This document shows, piece after piece, positions 9,274 through 17,315 of a stretch of DNA of 64,000 nucleotides. Below the pieces are notes generated by a model. The model did not search any database. It had not been told where the DNA came from and worked only from the letters and a program-made list of their open reading frames with translations. Position 1 is the first letter of the stretch, and each line of letters opens with the position of its first letter. Made by a program: the position numbers and the translations under genes. Source of the DNA: Actinoplanes palleronii (GTDB lineage: Bacteria > Actinomycetota > Actinomycetes > Mycobacteriales > Micromonosporaceae); contig NZ_BOMS01000094.1 in assembly GCF_016862315.1 (NCBI RefSeq), positions 62,001 through 126,000 on the forward strand, read 5' to 3'.

Positions 9274-10593
9274 TCAGCAGGCGTGCGCGACGACCTTGGA
9301 CTTGCCCGAGGTGCTGGACGGCACGGTCACACAGGCCACGCTGCGGCCCGAGGTGACCTCGGCGACGCCGGAGCGGACCACCTTGACGGTGATGCCGGGC
9401 ATCGCCATGTTCTTGGCGGCCTCCTTGAGGTGCGAGGCCGGCTTGCCGCCGTCGCTCAGCGCCATCAGCACCGACTGCGTGCCGACCAGCTCGGCCCAGG
9501 TCTTGGCGTCGCCGCCACCGAGGCCGCCCAGGTCGTCGGAGCCGCCCAGGTCGCTTCCGACTGCGGCGTCACCGGCGAACGACTCGAAGATCTTGCTGAC
9601 GTCGAGCTTCTTGGCGTCGGTGGGCGCGGCGATCGCCGCGCCGCCGGCCAGCTCGACCCGCAGGCTCGCCCGGCCGGTGTTGCCGTCGACGAACTGCAGC
9701 AGGTTGATCTCGAAAGCCTTGAACACGCCGTTGTCGACCCACAGGTCCATGACGATCGGCTTGTCCGCCGGCGGCTTGTCCAGCTCGTCGCCGAGCGCCT
9801 TGTCCAACGTCTCGCCGGCCGGTGCGCCGGCGATCGTCTTCAGCGACTCGATCAGGCGCTTGCCCTGCTCGAACGCCTTGACCGTGGTGGTGGTGACGGT
9901 CAGGTGGGTCTTGTCCTTGTCGTCACGGACCACCTCGGCGCCCTCGATCAGGGCCTCCGCGCTGGTCTTCAGCTCGGCGGCGAGCTTCTCGCTCTGCGCC
10001 GGGTCGGTGCTCGGCGCGATACTCGGCGCGACGCCGACGGTGCCCTCGGTGAGCTTCTTCAGGTCGTCCGCGGCGACCGAGACCCAGCCGCCGTCGATCA
10101 GGGTGACCACACCCGGGATCTCGGAGCCGACGTCCTTGCGCATCGATTCGATCTCGGCCTGCGGCGCGCCGAACTTCGCGGCCAGCTCGGTGATCGGCGC
10201 CTTCACGTAGGTGACCCCGTCGACCACCCGGATCTCGAGGCCGGTGACCCCGTCGACGGTCGCGTTGATCAGGGCCTTGTCGTCGGCGGTGCCGTCACCC
10301 GCCTTGTCCCAGGCGATGGTGATCGACGAGTTGAACAGCTTGCGCAGCATGTCGGCGTCCTCGTCGGTGAAGGCGTCCTCACCGGTGCCGGAGTCCTTCT
10401 TCGCCAGCGCGATCACGTCGTCGACGCTGCCGCCCGCCTTGAGCGTGAAACCGGACGTACCGGTCGCACCCAGGGCCTCGGCTGCTTTCTTGATCTCCAG
10501 CTTCGGTTCGAGCTGCTGGAGCTGCTTGGCGCACCCGACGGTCAGGGTCAGGGCGGTGACACCGGCGAATACGCCGGCCAGGAGGCGCTTCAT
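9274..10593 (-). CDS. Secreted lipoprotein of unknown function
   Basis: 439 residues. The ATG at 10593 begins a classical lipoprotein signal (MKRLLAGVFAG, hydrophobic core, lipobox LTVGC with the lipidated cysteine at residue 21); GGAG lies upstream. The mature part is acidic, with repeated beta-like stretches (DGVTYVKAPI, DGGWVSVAAD, GRASLRVEL) and a glycine-rich stretch DLGGSDDLGGLGGGD before the end. The last ~60 residues contain two cysteines (VACV and the final AHAC), which could form a disulfide. The overall pattern resembles LppX/LprG-like actinobacterial cell-surface lipoproteins, but I cannot assign a family. It is divergent from the secreted esterase, with a 223-bp promoter region. 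Confidence 0.75.
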   Translation of the reverse strand: MKRLLAGVFAGVTALTLTVGCAKQLQQLEPKLEIKKAAEALGATGTSGFTLKAGGSVDDVIALAKKDSGTGEDAFTDEDADMLRKLFNSSITIAWDKAGDGTADDKALINATVDGVTGLEIRVVDGVTYVKAPITELAAKFGAPQAEIESMRKDVGSEIPGVVTLIDGGWVSVAADDLKKLTEGTVGVAPSIAPSTDPAQSEKLAAELKTSAEALIEGAEVVRDDKDKTHLTVTTTTVKAFEQGKRLIESLKTIAGAPAGETLDKALGDELDKPPADKPIVMDLWVDNGVFKAFEINLLQFVDGNTGRASLRVELAGGAAIAAPTDAKKLDVSKIFESFAGDAAVGSDLGGSDDLGGLGGGDAKTWAELVGTQSVLMALSDGGKPASHLKEAAKNMAMPGITVKVVRSGVAEVTSGRSVACVTVPSSTSGKSKVVAHAC

Positions 10594-10730
10594 GCGCACA
10601 GATCTCCGTTCGGGGCAACGCGACACTCCCCCGGCGTCGCGGTTGGCAGTGTACGACCGTCCATCAATGTCTCGTACACCCGTCCGGATATCGAACACTT
10701 TCCAACACCACTATCGATGTTGACCATCCC

Positions 10731-10751
10731 CATTGACATCGTTCGTCAATG
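10731..10751. promoter_or_regulatory. Inverted repeat in the divergent lipoprotein/esterase promoter region
   Basis: CATTGAC and GTCAATG are perfect 7-bp arms around the spacer ATCGTTC, 65 bp upstream of the esterase start. A similar half-site, ATCAATGT, occurs near 10664. This is a plausible operator for one or both divergent genes; the binding protein is unknown. Confidence 0.4.
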
Positions 10752-10816
10752 TTGCGAATGTGCGTCCAGCATGTTTCTTGTGTGAACTTGTGAACTTGAC
10801 CTCTAGGAGAGGCTCG

Positions 10817-12583
10817 ATGTCACCGACTACTCGCCGCTTCCGCCACGCGGGCACCGCTCTGCTCGGCACCCTACTCTTGACGCTGGCGTCTGTGAACGTT
10901 CCCACATCGGCTTCAGCAGGGACTTCACCGCGCGCCGACACCTCCTGCGCCACCACCGGCTCGGTCGATTTCGGCGTTGATCTGGCCGGCGCCGGCTGGA
11001 AGTTCAGCACCGGCGACGACCCCGCCTGGTCCGACCCGTCCTTCGCCGACACCACCTGGCGGGACTGGAGCGTCCCGGACAACTGGGGCGCCCAGGCCGA
11101 CCTGTCCTCGTACGACGGGTTCGCCTGGTACCGCAAGACGTTCACCCTGCCGGAGCGGCCCGCCGGGATCACCGACGCGGCAGTGGTCGCCGCGCTCGGC
11201 AAGATCGACGACGCCGACCAGGCCTTCCTCAACGGTCAGGAGATCGGGCACACCGGCGGGTTCCCGCCGAACTTCGACTCCACCTGGGAGGTGCCGCGCG
11301 AGTACTACCCGGCCGACGGCCTGCTCCGCTGGGGCGCCACCAACGTGCTCGCCGTCCGGGTCTACGACGGCACCGGTGGCGGCGGCTTCTACCAGGGTCC
11401 GATCGGGTTGTTCTCCAAGGCCCGGCTGCGCGCGCTGTCCGGCGCCACCGGCACCGCGGCGACCCGCGCCCAGCTGGCACACGCGTGCGCCGTGCTGAAC
11501 CAGCAGCACCGCGCGGTCGCCACCGGCGATCTCCGCGGGTACGCCGCGACCCTGGCACCCGGGTTCTTCCACCAGGGCGACACCGCCGACCGGCGTCTCG
11601 CCGACCTGCGGGAGCTGCGGAAGGCCGGCAAGGTGACGCTGACCGACACGCAGGCCGAGGTGTTCGTCGACGCGCAGGGCCGGCTCGTGGTGGACACTAT
11701 CCGCACCTGGACCGGCTCACCGGCGACCCGGGAGCTGCTCTACCTCGACCCGCGCAAGGACCTGGAGCTGGGTGACCACGCGCGCTTCTTCCGCGACGAC
11801 TACGTCTCCGCGGCGATGGGCCGCCGGACCCAGTTCAACGTGTACCTGCCGAAGGGCTACACCCGCACCAGCGCCAAGCGGTTCCCGGTGGTCTACATGC
11901 TCAACGGCTTCAACGGCAGCAACATCGAGTGGGAGGCCCGCGACATCGGCACCGTGCTCGACAAGCTGGTCACGGCGAACGGCCTGGAAGAGTCGATCGT
12001 GGTGTTCCCGGACGGTGGCAGCGGCTGGTACGTCGACACGTCGGCCGGCAACTACCGCACGATGATCGTCGACGAGATCGTGCCGCTGGTCGACCGGTCG
12101 TACCGGACGATCGCCGACCGCGACCACCGTGGGATCAGCGGCGTCTCGATGGGCGGGCAGGGCGCGTTCACCCTCGGGCTGAAGAACCCGGCGGTGTTCA
12201 GCTCGATCGCCAGCCACATGGGCGCGCTGAGCCTGCCGCCGCTGGTCGGCACGGCCACCGAGCAGGCCGCCAACGCCGGGTTGCGCCCGCTCACCCTGGT
12301 CGCCGGGATGACCGCGGCCCAGCTGAACGAGCACCGGTACTACCTCGACGGCGGGGACTCCGACGACTACCGGTTCGGGGTGGCCGCGCAGCAGATGAGC
12401 ACGGCCCTCGCGGCGAAGGGGGTCCGGCACGACTACCAGCTCGGCGCCGGGCGGCACGACGACGCGTACTGGATGCCGAAGCTGGACCGGTCGTTCGGCC
12501 TGCACACCGAGCAGTTCCGGGCACACCCGGTGAAGCAGCCGCGCGAGCCCAAGCCGGTGAAGACGCCGTACCTCTGGCCCTGA
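10817..12583 (+). CDS. Secreted esterase with N-terminal beta-sandwich domain
   Basis: 588 residues from the ATG at 10817, which has AGGAGAGG at good spacing; upstream codons lack a ribosome site. A signal peptide (RRFRHAGTALLGTLLLTLA, cleavage near SASA) is followed by a galactose-binding-like beta-sandwich (about 50-200, similar to sugar-binding domains of GH2 enzymes: GWKFSTGDD, WYRKTFTLP, FLNGQEIGHTGG), a helical NTF2/SnoaL-like segment (about 215-310) and an alpha/beta-hydrolase esterase domain (about 335-560) of the Esterase-D/feruloyl esterase type. The nucleophile elbow GVSMGG puts catalytic Ser at 444; GRHDDAYW gives His547; an Asp near 512 may complete the triad. It probably hydrolyses a polysaccharide-linked or lipid ester outside the cell. 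Confidence 0.85.
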   Translation: MSPTTRRFRHAGTALLGTLLLTLASVNVPTSASAGTSPRADTSCATTGSVDFGVDLAGAGWKFSTGDDPAWSDPSFADTTWRDWSVPDNWGAQADLSSYDGFAWYRKTFTLPERPAGITDAAVVAALGKIDDADQAFLNGQEIGHTGGFPPNFDSTWEVPREYYPADGLLRWGATNVLAVRVYDGTGGGGFYQGPIGLFSKARLRALSGATGTAATRAQLAHACAVLNQQHRAVATGDLRGYAATLAPGFFHQGDTADRRLADLRELRKAGKVTLTDTQAEVFVDAQGRLVVDTIRTWTGSPATRELLYLDPRKDLELGDHARFFRDDYVSAAMGRRTQFNVYLPKGYTRTSAKRFPVVYMLNGFNGSNIEWEARDIGTVLDKLVTANGLEESIVVFPDGGSGWYVDTSAGNYRTMIVDEIVPLVDRSYRTIADRDHRGISGVSMGGQGAFTLGLKNPAVFSSIASHMGALSLPPLVGTATEQAANAGLRPLTLVAGMTAAQLNEHRYYLDGGDSDDYRFGVAAQQMSTALAAKGVRHDYQLGAGRHDDAYWMPKLDRSFGLHTEQFRAHPVKQPREPKPVKTPYLWP

Positions 12584-12594
12584 CCCCGGGCACC

Positions 12595-12630
12595 CGGCAG
12601 GCGTCGGCGGAGTTCCGCCGGCGCCTGCCG
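12595..12630. terminator. Hairpin terminator between convergent genes
   Basis: A 16-bp stem (CGGCAGGCGTCGGCGG against CCGCCGGCGCCTGCCG, one G-T pair) has the loop AGTT. It lies directly after the esterase stop and overlaps the approach to the SRPBCC gene stop on the other strand, so it serves both. Confidence 0.75.
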
Positions 12631-12634
12631 CTCG

Positions 12635-13102
12635 TCATGCCCGCCCGGCCTGCTTCTCGGCCTCCCGGGCCATCGCCCGCAGCGTCGCGCCGAAGCCGAT
12701 CCGGCCGGCCAGCGACAACAGCGGCCCGGCGAACCGGGTGAGCCGGTGCGGCGTCACGGTCACGTCCTCACCCCAGTCGACCCGGCACCGGTCGCCGGGC
12801 AGCGGGACGACCGAGAACCAGGCGGTGCCGAGAACCACCCGGCCCCGTTTGACGATCTCGCAGCGACCCGGCTCGTCCCCGCTCGGCGGATGCCACCGGG
12901 TCACCGTCATCGGGTCGTCGAAGGCCAGCGGGCCGATGCCGGTCCTGGCCACGAACGCGGCACCCACGCCCGTGGCATCCGCGGAGGTGACCCGCACGCT
13001 GGTCAGCGGCGCCCAGTCACCGTGACGGGGCCAGTCCACCAGGACGGCCCAGACCGTGGCGGCGGGCGCCCGGACCTGCTGCGTGACGACGAACTGGGTC
13101 AT
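12635..13102 (-). CDS. SRPBCC (START-like) family protein
   Basis: 155 residues from ATG 13102, which has AGGAG seven bases upstream. The pattern is that of the polyketide cyclase/dehydrase-type SRPBCC fold: an N-terminal beta strand with APAATVWAVLVDWPRHGDWAP, a central set of strands (VTRWHPP, CEIVKRGRVVLGTAWFSV, CRVDWGEDVTV) and a long C-terminal helix (ATLRAMAREAEKQAG). Such proteins bind a hydrophobic ligand in a deep pocket; enzymatic function cannot be inferred. It is divergent from a PadR regulator that probably controls it through the shared 92-bp region. Confidence 0.85.
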   Translation of the reverse strand: MTQFVVTQQVRAPAATVWAVLVDWPRHGDWAPLTSVRVTSADATGVGAAFVARTGIGPLAFDDPMTVTRWHPPSGDEPGRCEIVKRGRVVLGTAWFSVVPLPGDRCRVDWGEDVTVTPHRLTRFAGPLLSLAGRIGFGATLRAMAREAEKQAGRA

Positions 13103-13145
13103 GCGAAAGCTCCTGTGCTCAAGAGTGCCGTTGCGGTCGCTCGAC

Positions 13146-13177
13146 ACCTAGATCTACTATGCCTCGCAGTTCTAGGT
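13146..13177. promoter_or_regulatory. Inverted repeat between SRPBCC and PadR genes
   Basis: ACCTAGA (13146-13152) and TCTAGGT (13171-13177) are perfect arms with an 18-bp spacer, in the divergent intergenic region and just ahead of the PadR ribosome site. PadR proteins usually bind such spaced palindromes and repress their own and the neighbouring promoter. Function is inferred. Confidence 0.45.
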
Positions 13178-13194
13178 ATAGAAGGGAGGCGCCC

Positions 13195-13551
13195 GTGCGG
13201 GTGACCAAGGATCTCGTGGCCGCGTCGGCCACCCCCATCGTGCTCGGCATCCTCGCCGAAAGTGAGAGTTACGGCTACGCCATCCTGCGGCGGATCAGCG
13301 AGTTGTCCGGCGGCGAGCTGGACTGGACCGAGGGATTCCTCTACCCGCTGCTGCACCGCCTGGAGAACCTCGGCCACGTCGAGTCGAGCTGGCAGACCGT
13401 CCCCGGTGAGCGCCGGCGCAAGTACTACCGGATCACCAAGCAGGGTCTGGCCGAGCTGACCGAGCACCGCCGCCAGTGGGAGACGGTCGTCGACGCGCTC
13501 AAACAGGTCTGGCCGCACGTCGGCTTCATCCCGCTGGGAGGCACCGCATGA
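13195..13551 (+). CDS. PadR family transcriptional regulator
   Basis: 118 residues from the GTG at 13195; AAGGGAGG five bases upstream decides this start over an upstream ATG. The winged helix is typical: ILGILAESESYGYAILRRI, GFLYPLLHRLENLGHVES and RRRKYYRITKQGLAEL. The C-terminal dimerising helix is short, as in the PadR-s1 class. Its last four bases overlap the start of a membrane protein with a permease-prefix domain (ATGA), an arrangement common for PadR regulators that control membrane or ABC transporter genes. Confidence 0.93.
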   Translation: MRVTKDLVAASATPIVLGILAESESYGYAILRRISELSGGELDWTEGFLYPLLHRLENLGHVESSWQTVPGERRRKYYRITKQGLAELTEHRRQWETVVDALKQVWPHVGFIPLGGTA

Positions 13552-14900
13552 CCGAGGTTGCCCTGGAAGCCCAGTTCACCCAGTGGCGCGAGTACGTCCA
13601 CCGCCGCCCGGAACTGGTCGCCTCCGACGCCGACGAACTCGAGGACCACCTGCGCGACTCGGTCGACGGGCTGATCGCCCTGGGCCTGCGCTCCGACGAG
13701 GCGTTCCTGATCGCGGTGAAACGGATGGGCGGGCTGGACGAGCTGTCCCGCGAATTCGCCCGGGAACACTCCGAGCGGCTGTGGAAACAGTTGATGTTCA
13801 CCGGCGACGATCCGCGCAAGGCCCGATCCGGGCGGGACCTGATCGCCATGCTGATCTGCGCGGCCGGCGCCGCGGTCTCCATCAAGATCCCCGAGCTGTT
13901 CGGCCAACGGTACGACGGCGACGGCATGTTCTACGCCACCAACTTCGCCCTGTTCGCACTCCCCTGGCTGGCGGCCTTCCTGGCCTGGAAGCGCCGGCCC
14001 GGTATCCGCGTGTACGCCGTACTCCTGGGGTTGTTCGTCCTCGGCGCGGTAGCGGCGAACGCCTACCCGGTCGACGACGACTCCCAGTCGGTCGCCCTCA
14101 CCGCCAGCCACCTGCCGCTCGCCCTGTGGCTCGTGGTCGGCCTCGCCTACGCCTCCGACAACCTGCGCTCGTCCCGGCGGCGGATGGACTTCATCCGCTT
14201 CAGCGGCGAGTGGTTCGTCTACCTGGTCCTGATCGGTCTCGGCGGCGGGGTGCTGATCACGTTCCTGTACGGCACGTTCGAGGCCATCGGCGTCGAACCC
14301 GACCAGTTCATCTGGGCCTGGCTGACCCCGTGCGGCGGGGTGGCCGCGATGGTCGTCGCCGGCTGGCTGGTCGAGGCGAAACAGGGTGTCATCGAGAACA
14401 TCGCGCCGGTGCTCACCCGGCTGTTCACGCCGCTGTTCGCGGTGGCGTTGCTGGCCTTCCTGGTCACCATCGGCGTGAACGGCCACGGCATCGACGTCAA
14501 CCGGGAGACGCTGGTGCTGTTCGACCTGCTGCTCGCGGTGGTGCTGGCGCTGCTGCTCTACTCGATCTCGGCCCGGGATCCGCAGGCGCCCCGCGGGATG
14601 TTCGACGTGCTGCAATTGGTGCTGGTGGTGAGCGCGCTCGCCATCGACGCGGTGGTCCTGATCACGATGACCGGCCGCATCGCGGAGTACGGGACGACGC
14701 CGAACAACGTAGCGGCGCTCGGCGAGAACATCGTGCTGCTGGCGAACCTGGCCTGGGCGGCGTGGCTGTTGCTGCGATTCACCCAGCGGCGGGGCGGTTT
14801 CCCGGCGGTGGAGCGGTGGCAGACGGCCTACCTGCCGGTCTATGCGGTGTGGCTGTGGGCGGTCGTGCTGATCCTGCCGCCGCTGTTCAGCTTCCGATAG
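13548..14900 (+). CDS. Membrane protein with N-terminal permease-prefix (HAAS-like) domain
   Basis: 450 residues. The first ~85 residues form a soluble helical domain (LEAQFTQWREYVHRR, ELEDHLRDSVDGLIALGLRSDEAF, AVKRMGGLDELSREFA) like the permease-prefix/HAAS domains that occur beside PadR regulators. Roughly ten hydrophobic segments follow, giving a polytopic membrane protein. The start overlaps the PadR stop (ATGA), so the two are co-translated. The function of the membrane part is unknown; it may sense envelope state or modulate the PadR regulator. The end overlaps the convergent TetR gene by 14 bases. Confidence 0.82.
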   Translation: MTEVALEAQFTQWREYVHRRPELVASDADELEDHLRDSVDGLIALGLRSDEAFLIAVKRMGGLDELSREFAREHSERLWKQLMFTGDDPRKARSGRDLIAMLICAAGAAVSIKIPELFGQRYDGDGMFYATNFALFALPWLAAFLAWKRRPGIRVYAVLLGLFVLGAVAANAYPVDDDSQSVALTASHLPLALWLVVGLAYASDNLRSSRRRMDFIRFSGEWFVYLVLIGLGGGVLITFLYGTFEAIGVEPDQFIWAWLTPCGGVAAMVVAGWLVEAKQGVIENIAPVLTRLFTPLFAVALLAFLVTIGVNGHGIDVNRETLVLFDLLLAVVLALLLYSISARDPQAPRGMFDVLQLVLVVSALAIDAVVLITMTGRIAEYGTTPNNVAALGENIVLLANLAWAAWLLLRFTQRRGGFPAVERWQTAYLPVYAVWLWAVVLILPPLFSFR

Positions 14901-15627
14901 CGGGCGCCGGGCCGCGTTCGGCATCTCCATCCGCCGGCCGCGGCCCCGCACCGGGAGCCGCCCGCGACAGCGCGTCGATCAGCTTGTCCAGCACCCCGGG
15001 GAACGCCGACGCCGTCACCTGCGGCAGATCTCCGCGCACCGCCGCCAAATGCGGATACTCCTCCGCCGGCAGCGACGCATAAGCGGCCGCCAGCGCCCGG
15101 TCCTCCGTCTGCTGCTGACTCGGCGTCAATTCCGCCGCATCCATCGTCGCCAATGCCAAAGCGGTATCGATGAAGTCTCGGAAATGCCGCACGGCATCCG
15201 ATCCGGCAAATCCCGCACTGAGCAGCAAACCGATGCCGATATCGTCCGCCCGCAATTCATTGGGCCCGGCCGTGAACCGCGTCGACCGCAGTTGCACCAG
15301 CCGCGGGTGCTTCAGCATCGAACGGTGAACTCGCTCACCCAGCTCCCGCAGCGAGACCAGCCAGTCCGGCCCCGCCTCGAAACCGGCCAGCGAGTCGCCG
15401 ATCAGCCGATCCGCGATCGCGAGCAGCAGCGCGTCGAGGTCCCGGAAGTACCGGTAGATCGCCGACGGGTCCGCGCCCAGCTCGACGCCGAGACGGCGGA
15501 CAGTGAGCGCGTTGCCGCCCGGCGCCTCGATCAGCCGCAGCGCCGTATCGATGATCATCTCTGGATCCAGCACCACGCCGGCCCGGGTCGGCCGTCGCCG
15601 GACCCGCTCGGAACCCACCCGTGCCAT
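14887..15627 (-). CDS. TetR family transcriptional regulator
   Basis: 246 residues. After a basic N-terminal arm (RVRRRPTRAG), the HTH reads IIDTALRLIEAPGGNALTV, RRLGVELGADPSAIYRYFR, the standard TetR DNA-binding helices ending in YRYF. The C-terminal region, with LGERVHRSML and FRDFIDTALALA, is the ligand-binding TetR_C domain. GGAG lies before the ATG. It is divergent from a FAD-dependent oxidoreductase with only 76 bp between starts and a palindrome in that gap, so it very probably represses the oxidoreductase and itself. Confidence 0.92.
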   Translation of the reverse strand: MARVGSERVRRRPTRAGVVLDPEMIIDTALRLIEAPGGNALTVRRLGVELGADPSAIYRYFRDLDALLLAIADRLIGDSLAGFEAGPDWLVSLRELGERVHRSMLKHPRLVQLRSTRFTAGPNELRADDIGIGLLLSAGFAGSDAVRHFRDFIDTALALATMDAAELTPSQQQTEDRALAAAYASLPAEEYPHLAAVRGDLPQVTASAFPGVLDKLIDALSRAAPGAGPRPADGDAERGPAPAIGS

Positions 15628-15640
15628 GAAAACTCCTTAT

Positions 15641-15654
15641 GTCAACGCATTGAC
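15641..15654. promoter_or_regulatory. Palindromic operator candidate between TetR gene and FAD oxidoreductase
   Basis: GTCAA-CGCA-TTGAC is a perfect palindrome close to the TetR gene start, in the 76-bp divergent region. It includes a TTGAC that could be the -35 of the rightward promoter. Probable binding site for the TetR protein at 14887-15627. Confidence 0.5.
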
Positions 15655-15703
15655 CTAAGCATAACCCTGCTGTTTCCTATGGCTCTGACCAGGGAGGATC
15701 AGC

Positions 15704-17119
15704 ATGCAGGCGGACACACCGGCCTACGACCTAGACATCCGGACCGACGAGAAGCGCATCCGTGCGTCGCTCGCTGATGCGGCCCGGACCCCGTTCTGGC
15801 TCGAGGATCCCGGTCGCCCCGCCCCGCTGCCCGCACTCATCGGCGCCATCGAAACCGACCTGCTGATCATTGGCGGCGGTTACTGCGGGTTGTGGACCGC
15901 GTTGCAGGCCAAGGAGCAGGATCCGAGCCGCGACGTCGTCCTGGTCGAGGGCGAGGAGATCGGCTGGGCGGCCAGCGGTCGCAACGGCGGGTTCGTCGAG
16001 GCGAGCCTGACGCACGGGCCGGAGAACGGCGCACGCTACTTCGCCGACGATCTGAAAGTGCTCTCCGGGCTCGCCGAGGAGAACTTCGCCGCGTTCCGCG
16101 ACTCGCTGACCAGGCACGGCATCGACGCCGAGTTCGAAGAGCACGGATCACTCTCGGTCGCCACCGAGCTGCACCAGATCGAGGAGCTGCACGCCGACGG
16201 CGGCCGCTTCTACGACCGGGACGAGCTGACCGCCCTGGTCCGCTCGCCGCTCTACCGCGCCGGGAGTCTCCGGGAGACCGGTGCCGCCCTGGTCCACCCG
16301 GCGAAGCTGGCCTGGGGCCTCAAGGACGCCTGCCGCAAGCTGGGCGTCCGGATCTTCGAGCACACCCCGGTGACCCGGCTCGCCGACCGCGGCCGCACGG
16401 TCCGCGCCACCACCGGCATGGGCACCGTCCGCGCCCGGCAGGTCGTGCTGGCCACGAACGGTTTCCCGTCGCTGCTGCGCCGCAACCGGATGCTGACCAT
16501 CCCGATCTACGACTACGTGCTGATGACCGAGCCGCTCACCCCGGCGCAGCTGGACGAGATCGGCTGGCACGGCCGGTTCGGCATCGGCGACTGCTCGCGG
16601 CAGTTCCACTACTACCGCAAGACCGCCGACAACCGGATCCTCTGGGGCGGATACGACGCCGTCTACCACCGCGGCGGCGGCATCCGGCCCGAATTCGATC
16701 AGCGCCCGGAGACGTTCGCCCGCCTGGCCGACCACTTCCTGCGCACGTTCCCGCAGCTCGGCGACATCCGCTTCACCCACGCCTGGGGCGGCATGATCGA
16801 CATGTCCACGCAGCTGGCCGCTTTTCAGGGCGCCGCGATGGGCGGCAAGGTCGCCTACAGCAGCGGCTTCACCGGTCTGGGCGTCGCGGCCACCCGCTTC
16901 GCCGGCGCGGTGATGCTCGACCTGCTGGCCGGCGCCGACACCCCGCTGACCCGTCTGCGCATGGCCACGAAACGCCCGCTGCCGATTCCGCCGGAACCCA
17001 TCGCCTACCCCGCGGTGCAATTCATCCGCCGCGCCATCGCCCGTTCCGACCGCAACGGCGGCCGCGACGGATTCATCCTCAAAACCGCCAACCTCATGGG
17101 CTATTCGTTCGACTCCTGA
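15704..17119 (+). CDS. FAD-dependent oxidoreductase of the DAO family
   Basis: 471 residues; GGGAGG lies six bases before the ATG. The FAD-binding Rossmann motif LLIIGGGYCGLWTAL is at about residues 52-66, with the acidic end of the second strand at VLVEGEEIGWAASGRNGG. The latter block (ASGRNGGF) and the C-terminal SSGFTGLGVAATRFAG are typical of the glycine/D-amino acid oxidase family, notably the PuuB-like branch that oxidises gamma-glutamylputrescine or similar amines. The amine substrate is not determined. It is controlled most likely by the divergent TetR regulator. Confidence 0.88.
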   Translation: MQADTPAYDLDIRTDEKRIRASLADAARTPFWLEDPGRPAPLPALIGAIETDLLIIGGGYCGLWTALQAKEQDPSRDVVLVEGEEIGWAASGRNGGFVEASLTHGPENGARYFADDLKVLSGLAEENFAAFRDSLTRHGIDAEFEEHGSLSVATELHQIEELHADGGRFYDRDELTALVRSPLYRAGSLRETGAALVHPAKLAWGLKDACRKLGVRIFEHTPVTRLADRGRTVRATTGMGTVRARQVVLATNGFPSLLRRNRMLTIPIYDYVLMTEPLTPAQLDEIGWHGRFGIGDCSRQFHYYRKTADNRILWGGYDAVYHRGGGIRPEFDQRPETFARLADHFLRTFPQLGDIRFTHAWGGMIDMSTQLAAFQGAAMGGKVAYSSGFTGLGVAATRFAGAVMLDLLAGADTPLTRLRMATKRPLPIPPEPIAYPAVQFIRRAIARSDRNGGRDGFILKTANLMGYSFDS

Positions 17120-17130
17120 CCGCATTTTTT

Positions 17131-17279
17131 ACGGTACGAATACGGAGCGCCCGTCCGCAGGCGACAAGCCGCGTCCCGCGGTGGTCTCGCGCGACACCGC
17201 CACCACTCCGGACCGCGACGCGCCTCCCGGCCCCGGCTGGCCCTCAGGGGTGCCTCCGCTACGCGGACGCACCCCTGAG
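17131..17279. repeat. Dispersed intergenic repeat, copy A
   Basis: Begins near ACGGTACGAATACGG and ends in a strong hairpin: CTCAGGGGTGCCTCCGC pairs with GCGGACGCACCCCTGAG with one mismatch. The sequence upstream of the hairpin matches copy C (60931-61031), and 17131-17240 matches copy B (26290-26395, opposite orientation). It lies between two convergent genes, where the hairpin can end transcription from either side. Confidence 0.7.
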
Positions 17280-17315
17280 CACCCCACCGCTCCCGCGCCC
17301 GGCCCCGCCGCCAGG

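Noticed and set aside
17120..17300. CRISPR-like repeat or riboswitch
   Set aside because: The repeat is a single hairpin element, not an array with spacers, and lies in a tail-to-tail gap rather than upstream of a gene.
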